Shown here: one piece after another, positions 57,722 through 64,000 of the stretch
How positions within the stretch are numbered: position 1 is the stretch's first letter
Layout: each line of letters opens with the position of its first letter
Source of the DNA: Mesostigma viride
Lineage: Eukaryota > Streptophyta > Mesostigmatophyceae > Mesostigmatales > Mesostigmataceae
Direction: 5' to 3'
Assembly (NCBI GenBank): GCA_009746045.1
Contig: RPFO01000114.1
Coordinates: 1,071,676-1,135,675, forward strand
Length of the DNA: 64,000 nucleotides
Translations under genes and position numbers: made by a program
The notes under the pieces: model-generated
The model's input: the letters and a program-made list of their open reading frames with translations, nothing else
What the model was told of the DNA's origin: nothing
The model's database searches: none

Positions 57722-60700
57722 ATGGCAGCCTCCACTGCATCGGCCGTCTGCGTAGTTGGTAAATTGCTCAAGCCATGCGGGGATCTGCCGCAAGCCCGTC
57801 GGTCGTCCTGGTTGGGGGGAACCCCTGTGCCCTCTGGTGCATCTGCCAAAAGTGTTGCTGGTGCCAACACCGCTAATGCAGGCAACGGACGCCTTATCAT
57901 GTCTGCGTTCTCGTTCCCCGGAAAGGGCAAGGACAAGTCTTTCTCCGTCAATGTGGCCGCCGATTTTGCTCTGGAAACAGCACAGACGTTCAGCCTACCT
58001 CTTAGCGACGACGCTCCCCTGGTGCGCCATGACTGGACACGCGAGGAGATTGCCGCCATCTACAACCAACCGCTCATGGAGCTGATATATCAGGGGGCCT
58101 CCATGCATCGCCGTTTCTTTGACGCTAAGGAGGTGCAGAAGTGCACCCTTTTGAGCATTAAGACTGGGGGTTGCTCCGAGGATTGCAAATACTGCTCGCA
58201 GGTATTGACCGATTGGCGCGTTACGGCATCGCAAATTTAGTAAAGTAATCTAATGTGAACAATTCCCTGTTTTTTTAATAAAATTATTAACAGCTCATTG
58301 ATGCATCTGACGGACCGTTGCTCGCTATGGCAGAGTTCCCGGTACGAGACCGAGGTCGACGCGGAGCCGTTGATGAAGATAGAAGAGGTGCTGGAGCAAG
58401 CCAAGCGTGCAAAGGAAGCCGGTTCCACCCGGTTTTGCATGGGCGCGGCGTGGCGAGAAGTGTCTACAGTCAGCGATAACCAGTTCCAGAGGATTCTCCA
58501 GGTGAGATGTCCCGTCATCGGTTGCCACTTTTTCTTTCTCACAGTTATTCTTGATATCGCGCGCAGGCAGCCATAGACTAATGGCAGCAGCGAACCCTGC
58601 ATGCGTGCTCCGTTATTACAGCAGCTGTCATCCCAAGCTCCTTGAAGTTTTGATATGCTCTCTTGGATGCTGAGATGGCATGTCATGGTGGTGCTACTGA
58701 GAGTGGCTGGTGATGTACAACATGGGAACGTTTTCACAACCATTTTTTTGTGTTCTTAATACGTATTTGGGGCTTTCATGATGGTTCATGTTATAATTTA
58801 ATTTAATGATGGGTGGTCGCACACTCCATCAGCCATTGACCAGCGTATCCAAGGATCCCTTGCACATCCTTGCCCATCCTTGCCCATCCTCCATTCTCCA
58901 CCATCCTCCACCATCCTCCACCATCCTCCACCATCCTCCACCATCCTCCACCATCCTCCACCATCCTCCACCATCCTCCACCATCCTCCACCATCCTTCA
59001 CCATCCTCCACCACTCTTCAAGTATTGGGATGAACGGGCGCATGATAGGTGCCCCTTGCGTGTTTGGCAGAACCCTGTGGACTCTGGCAAAGCTGGGCAG
59101 CAAGGGGCAGCAAGCAAGCATGCATTGAGAGAGGCAGCAAGCAAGAGTTGGGATGTATTTGCATAGCCATGGCCGCACGGTTGTTGCATTGCACTCGCTG
59201 CTGACGTCAGAGTGTGGCCTGTGCCCCCCTCCCCTCCCCTCCCCCTCCCCACCAGATGGTGTCAGGCGTGCGGGGCATGGGCATGGAGGTGTGCTGCACG
59301 CTGGGCATGTTGACGGCAGAGCAGGCCGTCGCCCTCAAGCAGGCAGGACTCACCGCCTACAACCACAACTTGGACACCAGCCCTGAGTTCTACCCCAAGG
59401 TGAGCGGGGCCACGGCACCCTAGTAGTAGCTGTGCCGGCTGTTTCATGGAAAACAACCTGGACACCAGCCCTGAGTGGTACCCCAGGGTGGATGTGGGAT
59501 TGATGGGTATGGCTCCGTAGTGCTCGTGCGGCCACCGGCACAAGCTGGCATAGTTCACGCCGCGTGCACCTGCAACCTGCTAAGTTGACATCCTTCCCTT
59601 CCTCTTGTCCTGGCCAGCCTAATATATGTCTTCCCGCTTCTACTCACCGCACATGACGTATCGCCAAGTTGCACATGTGGGGGTGCATGGATAGCCGACC
59701 CCCGACGCGCTGGACGTGTTTTCTGAAACAAAGCGAGGACATGAAATTCTGCCTTTCCTAGCGCGCGGTGGAAGCCCAGAACTCCCTGTCCCAAGGCTGC
59801 CCACAGAGCCCTTGTGGGTATGGTTGAGGTTGCCTATGTACTGGCCAAAGGGCAGCAGGCAAGGCAGCCCCGATGGGTGCGCCCGTGCATGGTAGGATGG
59901 TGCCCGCGGGACCCTTGGGAAACAAACCCTTTGGAAACAAAGGGAAAAGAGGTGGCTCTTTTTTCATATTGCAGCATCCCTCCTTGGCCATTCCTGCCCC
60001 GCTCGCTTGGTTACCTTCCGGATCGGATTCCTTCCCCCCTCCCCCACCCCCAGGTGATCAGCACACGCACGTACGAGGACCGCCTGCGCACGCTGGAGCG
60101 CGTGCGGGACGCGGGCATTAGCGTGTGCTGTGGGGGCATCATCGGTATGGGGGAGACGCACGAGGACCGCGTGGGCCTGCTGCACACGCTGGCCACGCTG
60201 CCGGAGCACCCAGAGAGCGTGCCCGTGAACGCGCTGGTGCCCAATCCTGGCACCCCCCTGGAGGAGCTGGTCCCCCTCCCCTGGCACGACCTGTGCCGCA
60301 TGATCGCGACTGCGCGCATCGTCATGCCCACCTCCATGGTGCGGCTGAGCGCGGGCCGGGTGACCCTCTCCCTGGCCGAGCAGGCAATGTGCTTCATGGC
60401 GGGGGCCAACAGCATATTCACGGGCGACAAGCTGCTGACCACGCCAAACCCAGGTGAGGGGGCAAGGGAGACATGGATAGCTAATGAAGGGCTCGCGCCT
60501 CTAGTGACGGGCGCCATCGGATGAATGTAGTAAAGGCACGTGTATGTGGTGAAGGCACGTGTATGTAGTGAAGGAGGCGTACAAGGGGGGCACATGCCCT
60601 TGTAAGTAATGCCTCTAGGCGGGGTGACCATGACCCACGCCTGGCCATCGCCTGGCCAAGTGCCGTGCGGCCATGTGGTGAAGGGATGTCATGGTTGGCG

Positions 60701-61328
60701 TTTGTCTGTGGAATCATGCGCACGCATGTGGCACGTGGGAGTTGCACGCGCGGCGGTTATCCCCGACAGCACCCGGCGTATTGGCCGTCGCCGGTGGCCC
60801 TTTCATCCATGCCTGGTGACGACGATAGGGTGGCCTCCCATGGCTCCCAACGGTCACGTGTCCAGGCGCTGCCCAAGCGGTTGCCCTGCGTAGCTCTAGC
60901 TTGAGGGCCCAAGCGCGCGTTGAATGGGTTAGAGGGCAGGGTGCCCCCGTGGTTGCGTGTTGCCGCGCCTCCAGCATTATCCTCCCTTCTCTTGCCAAAC
61001 GTGAGCATGTCGTCTGCGCCAGCAGCAAGTACGGGGTGGCTTTGTCTGGGATTCGCGTTGCCTTTGTCTGGGAGGCTTGCCGTGGGCCAGTCGTTGCCTG
61101 TCGTGCTTGGCCGTGTGTGTTGGCATGTGTCGGGTGCCAGCGCTCTGTGCAACGTCACCTGTGACCTGATGCGTCGTGCCTGCCTTGGCTCCATCGTTGC
61201 TTCCCCCCCTTCTTGCCCCCCCCCCCCTGCCCCCCCTTCTCCCTTACCCTGCAGAGTTTAGCGCGGATGCACGCATGTTCGGCACCCTGGGTCTGGAGGG
61301 CAAGGCACCTTGCTTCCACGACAAGTGA
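57722..61328 (+). CDS. BIO2: Biotin synthase (radical SAM)
   Basis: Inserts sulfur into dethiobiotin, the last step of biotin synthesis, in mitochondria in plants. Exons: 57722-58201, 58334-58501, 59256-59399, 60054-60453, 61255-61328; 1266 nt, 421 aa. The first ATG is 57722; the upstream in-frame text lacks ATG. Residues 1-95 are Ala/Ser/Arg-rich, fitting a transit peptide. Cys 151/155/158 form the radical-SAM CxxxCxxC ([12 protein letters not shown]). Ligands for the second cluster are conserved: C195 ([13 protein letters not shown]), C229 ([10 protein letters not shown]), C289 ([14 protein letters not shown]) and the Arg of [21 protein letters not shown] and [20 protein letters not shown] are near-identical to known enzymes. 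It should be functional. Confidence 0.95.
58888..59020. repeat. 10-bp repeat in biotin synthase intron 2
   Basis: About 13 copies of CCACCATCCT, followed 235 bp later by exon 3. Intronic. Confidence 0.9.
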
Positions 61329-61357
61329 GCGGCCTTGCTTCCACGACAAGTGAGCGG
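61308..61357. repeat. 25-bp tandem duplication over the biotin synthase stop codon
   Basis: CCTTGCTTCCACGACAAGTG then AGCGG occurs twice back to back (61308-61332, 61333-61357). The second copy lies in the 3'UTR and repeats the last codons and the TGA. Confidence 0.95.
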
Positions 61358-61773
61358 TTCACCAGATGCGCCGTGTGGCTGGGATGCGCGGCGCTCACCA
61401 TGGAAAGAAAGCAAACATGCTCCTTGGATCTAGTCACCAGGTTGATCCCACATCATGGCACCAGTTTGGTTGTGACCAGTGCCATGCAAGATTCAGATGT
61501 GGCGAAAGCAGGTGCTATGTGGGCCACCCTTCCACATTGATGGGTAAATCATGGTGGGGTTAGTTTATGCTGACGTTTGGCGGCAGCTGCCTCAGTCTAG
61601 TAGGAATGGTAGTACGATTGACACCACTGGAGGGTGTCCAGGTTGTGACCACCGGCACTCTTCCACCACGGTAACTCCATGTGAGCTACATGAACAGTTT
61701 TTTTCTACTCCAGCACATTGTTGGGAGGATTTTAAGCTTCTTCCTGTGTTGCTTGTCAAACAAGAAGGAAGGA
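61358..61773. other. 3' flank of biotin synthase
   Basis: No gene or repeat recognised. I found no obvious poly(A) signal close to the stop. Confidence 0.4.
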
Positions 61774-62020
61774 ATTAATTAATTAATTAATTAATTAATT
61801 AGGAACATAACTCGGTTGGGAGTAAATGTAGCACATATCCCAGAGAATGGGGCATATGGCTTTTAATACATTCTAAGCTACTTCCTGCAAGGGTGGGAAT
61901 GTAAACGACACTTGCTCGAAGTGCACCAGGGCACCTGCACCCCCATGATCTATCAAGCTATGCCCATCTAAGGGGGAGCCTGTCATGGGGAGGGAAGATG
62001 AACATGGCTATGCAAAATCC
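61774..62020 (-). repeat. Family A 3'-end fragment A8
   Basis: AATT tail (61774-61801), hairpin text ACTCGGTTGGGAGT (61810-61823, one stem base changed) and about 190 bp of 3'UTR close to A4 and A1. It then runs directly into the SINE-like text at 62025. Confidence 0.75.
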
Positions 62021-62024
62021 GAAT

Positions 62025-62085
62025 GGCTTGCATCACGCCCCGGAAAGGAGAACTTTTGCGGTTGGACTGTAGGTGTCAAATTTTT
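62025..62085 (+). repeat. Fragment of the SINE-like repeat
   Basis: CCGAATGGCTTGCATCAC and GGAGAACTTTTGCGG match 42833-42880. The B-box part is missing. Confidence 0.65.
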
Positions 62086-62152
62086 GTTGTATTCACCTTT
62101 GCCCCGACTTACAGACTTTTTTTTTGCAAACTTATAGCCCGAGGCGTGGCCC

Positions 62153-62802
62153 GAGATTAATTAAGAGGTACCTTGAAATTAAATAAGAGACATGCCTCTG
62201 TCCAGATATATTTTTGGACGCGAGTTTCGATTGGCACCGACAATTTTACACCGACTAGGTTGTCCCCAGTTAACAAATTAACAAATTAACGCCGGCGGAC
62301 TACCTGCGGACTGCTCTACGTGGAGTCGCCGGGCTACAAGTTGCGTACTTGACCAAACTCAGCCTTGGAGGCCGCCGCACCAATTTTTACTTCTTTTCGT
62401 CACATGGCTTGCGTTGGGTTCATCGACGAGCATCGACGCTCATCGACGGTGCAATCTGACGGCGGAGAAAAAGTTCGCCACAGCATAGCGCGACGCAAGG
62501 GCTAAGATCCGACAACGTGACATGCAAAGCTTTAGACCGCATCGCTAACCGGAAATTCCGTCCAACACCGTCGTACAGTACTGCCAGTCGACCGCACCTC
62601 TGCCTCTTAACCGTCGAATGCGCAATCGATCTAGAAAGTAGAAACGTCTCCGCGACACTTCCGCGATTTCAGTACTTTCCGTCACCCTTGACAGTTGTCG
62701 TACAATACAGCAAATTTACGCCAATAGAAACTCGCCTCCAAACATATATCTCGATAGAGGCATGCGTCTTATTTAATTTCAAGGTACCTCTTAATTAATC
62801 TC
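62153..62802. mobile_element. 650-bp MITE with about 80-bp inverted ends
   Basis: 62153-62235 (GAGATTAATTAAGAGGTACC..., TTGAAATTAAATAAGAG) is mirrored by 62720-62802. No ORF. The right half recurs at 62936-63145 and again at 63600-63705, so the right end exists three times in a row. Confidence 0.7.
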
Positions 62803-62936
62803 GCCCCCCCGTTGTAACACCGTCTCCCCGTTGTAACACCGTCCCCCCGTTGTAACACCGTCCCCCCGTTGTAACACCGTCCCCCCCCCCCCATAAATGC
62901 GTCCCCCCCCCCGTTGTAACACCGTCCCCCCCCCAC
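62803..62936. repeat. About 20-bp tandem repeat with CCGTTGTAACACCGTC
   Basis: Five copies of CCCCGTTGTAACACCGTC with variable C runs sit between two copies of the MITE right end. Confidence 0.85.
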
Positions 62937-63145
62937 GTACAGTACTTTCAACCGCAGCTCTGCCTTTTAACCGTCGAATGCGCAATCGATCTAGAAAGTA
63001 TCCGCGATTTCAGTACATGCCGTCACCCTTGACAGTTGTCGTACAATAGTACAAATTAACGCCAATAGAAACTCGCCTCCAAACATATATCTCGATAGAG
63101 GCATGCGTCTTATTTAATTTCAAGGTACCTCTTAATTAATCTCGC

Positions 63146-63600
63146 CCCCCGGCCTCCGCTAATTTGCTAATTTGCTAAATTTGCTAAAAAAGAGCCAATT
63201 TTACCCCGACTGGCGTTAACTTGTAGTATTGGACGACAAGTCGACAACATGTCAAGCCGTTTAATTCATTTCGACTTTTACATTTTCACAAAGTTGTCAA
63301 AAAAGGATCAGTTATATACCCGACTTCTCCGTTAAATCTCATCGACCGGGTTTCGAAACAACCCACGAACGCCGTAGATGCAGATCCAACGGAGTAAACA
63401 ACGTCACGACCGACGCGGCGCCAAATAGTCGCCTAGGTTCCTAGCTTTTCTGCGAGCCATTTTCGTGCCGCGTCGTGTACCCGTGAGATGTACCCGTGAG
63501 ATGTACCCGTGAGATGCAAAATCCGCTTGCCAGACCGGGATTCAGGGAACTCCGTCCAATACCGTCGTGCAGTACCACCAATGCACTACCAATCTATCAG
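63146..63600. other. AT-rich spacer in the MITE cluster
   Basis: Contains CTAATTTG short repeats (63168-63192) and three copies of a 13-mer GTACCCGTGAGAT (about 63478-63516). No gene seen. Confidence 0.45.
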
Positions 63601-63794
63601 TCGTACAATACTACGACTTAACGCCAACAGAAACTCGCCTCCAAAACTATATATTCATAGAGGCACGCCTCTTATTTAATTTCAAGGTACCTCTTATTTA
63701 ATCTCAGCCCCCGCAGACTTGTCTTCTCCCGGTTAGGGCTAAGTTTTGCAAAAAACCTAAGTCCTAAGTCGAAACCATTTTTTCCTCCTGTAGG

Positions 63795-63965
63795 TTTCAG
63801 CTGGCGATGCCTTAGGATCCGAGGAGACGTCCGTCCTACAGTCAGCAAAAGTTGGTGCGAGAGGTCCCCAGTTCGATTCCGGCCTGGATTCATTTGCAGA
63901 TCGCGTTTTCCGCGGACCGGCACTGAACGCAAATGGTTTTCACCTTTGCGGCGTGCCAAATCAGA
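63795..63965 (+). repeat. SINE-like repeat, second copy
   Basis: Matches 42885-43050, including GAGACGTCCGTCCTA, GGTGCGAGAGGTCCCCAGTT with CGATTCCGG, and CTGAACGCAAATGGTTTTCA. It is followed by a scrap of family A 3'UTR (63972-64000, GGCATGGCTTCTCAGCAGAG) at the window edge. Confidence 0.6.
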
Positions 63966-64000
63966 AAATACAAAAGCTAAGGCATGGCTTCTCAGCAGAG

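Overview
The window is nuclear DNA from a eukaryote, most likely a microalga or other protist of the plant-like kind. It holds GT-AG spliced genes: a retinoblastoma-related protein (RBR), a plant-type biotin synthase and an SFT2 vesicle-traffic protein. Codons are GC-rich, introns are full of micro- and minisatellites, and there is a thick nest of transposable elements. I cannot name the species.

Layout. 1-6693: a minus-strand gene of unknown function, at least three exons (6693-2508), probably continuing left. Every recognised exon carries the same short motif (x-W-E-x-x-K-N-x-x-x-L-S-L). Its introns hold a 1.1-kb 16-bp minisatellite and a GT-rich array. 6694-10120: intergenic, with old terminal-inverted-repeat elements. 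10121-23788 (+): a 20-exon RBR gene modelled here at 1447 codons, with pocket A, pocket B and many CDK-type sites; all intron phases close. 23789-51400: a transposon nest. 51568-56817 (-): a 7-exon SFT2-family gene (264 aa). 57722-61328 (+): a 5-exon biotin synthase gene (421 aa), head to head with SFT2 across about 0.9 kb. 61330-64000: more repeat fragments.

The nest is the notable part. It contains (i) family A, about 2-kb retroposons whose only ORF is an L1-ORF1-like protein (coiled coil plus RRM-like nucleic-acid-binding domain) with no reverse transcriptase, one copy (49352-51365) intact and flanked by a 13-bp target-site duplication; (ii) family B, related and decayed, one copy (33982-36777) flanked by an 8-bp duplication; (iii) family C, fragments of a LINE with the C-terminus of a reverse transcriptase. 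A, B and C share a small 3'-terminal hairpin followed by a simple-repeat tail, and the A hairpin shows a compensatory base change. This looks like an ORF1-only parasite (analogous to mammalian HAL1) using a LINE's machinery. Family C also carries a (GGAT)n tract in its 3'UTR, which explains the very long GGAT arrays at 44-49 kb.

DNA transposons are layered in as well: a nearly intact piggyBac element (37558-40889, TTAA duplications, DDD triad) inside an about 1-kb TIR element, a 1.35-kb piggyBac-type MITE (31259-32606), and several other MITEs. The order of insertions can be read from the interruptions.
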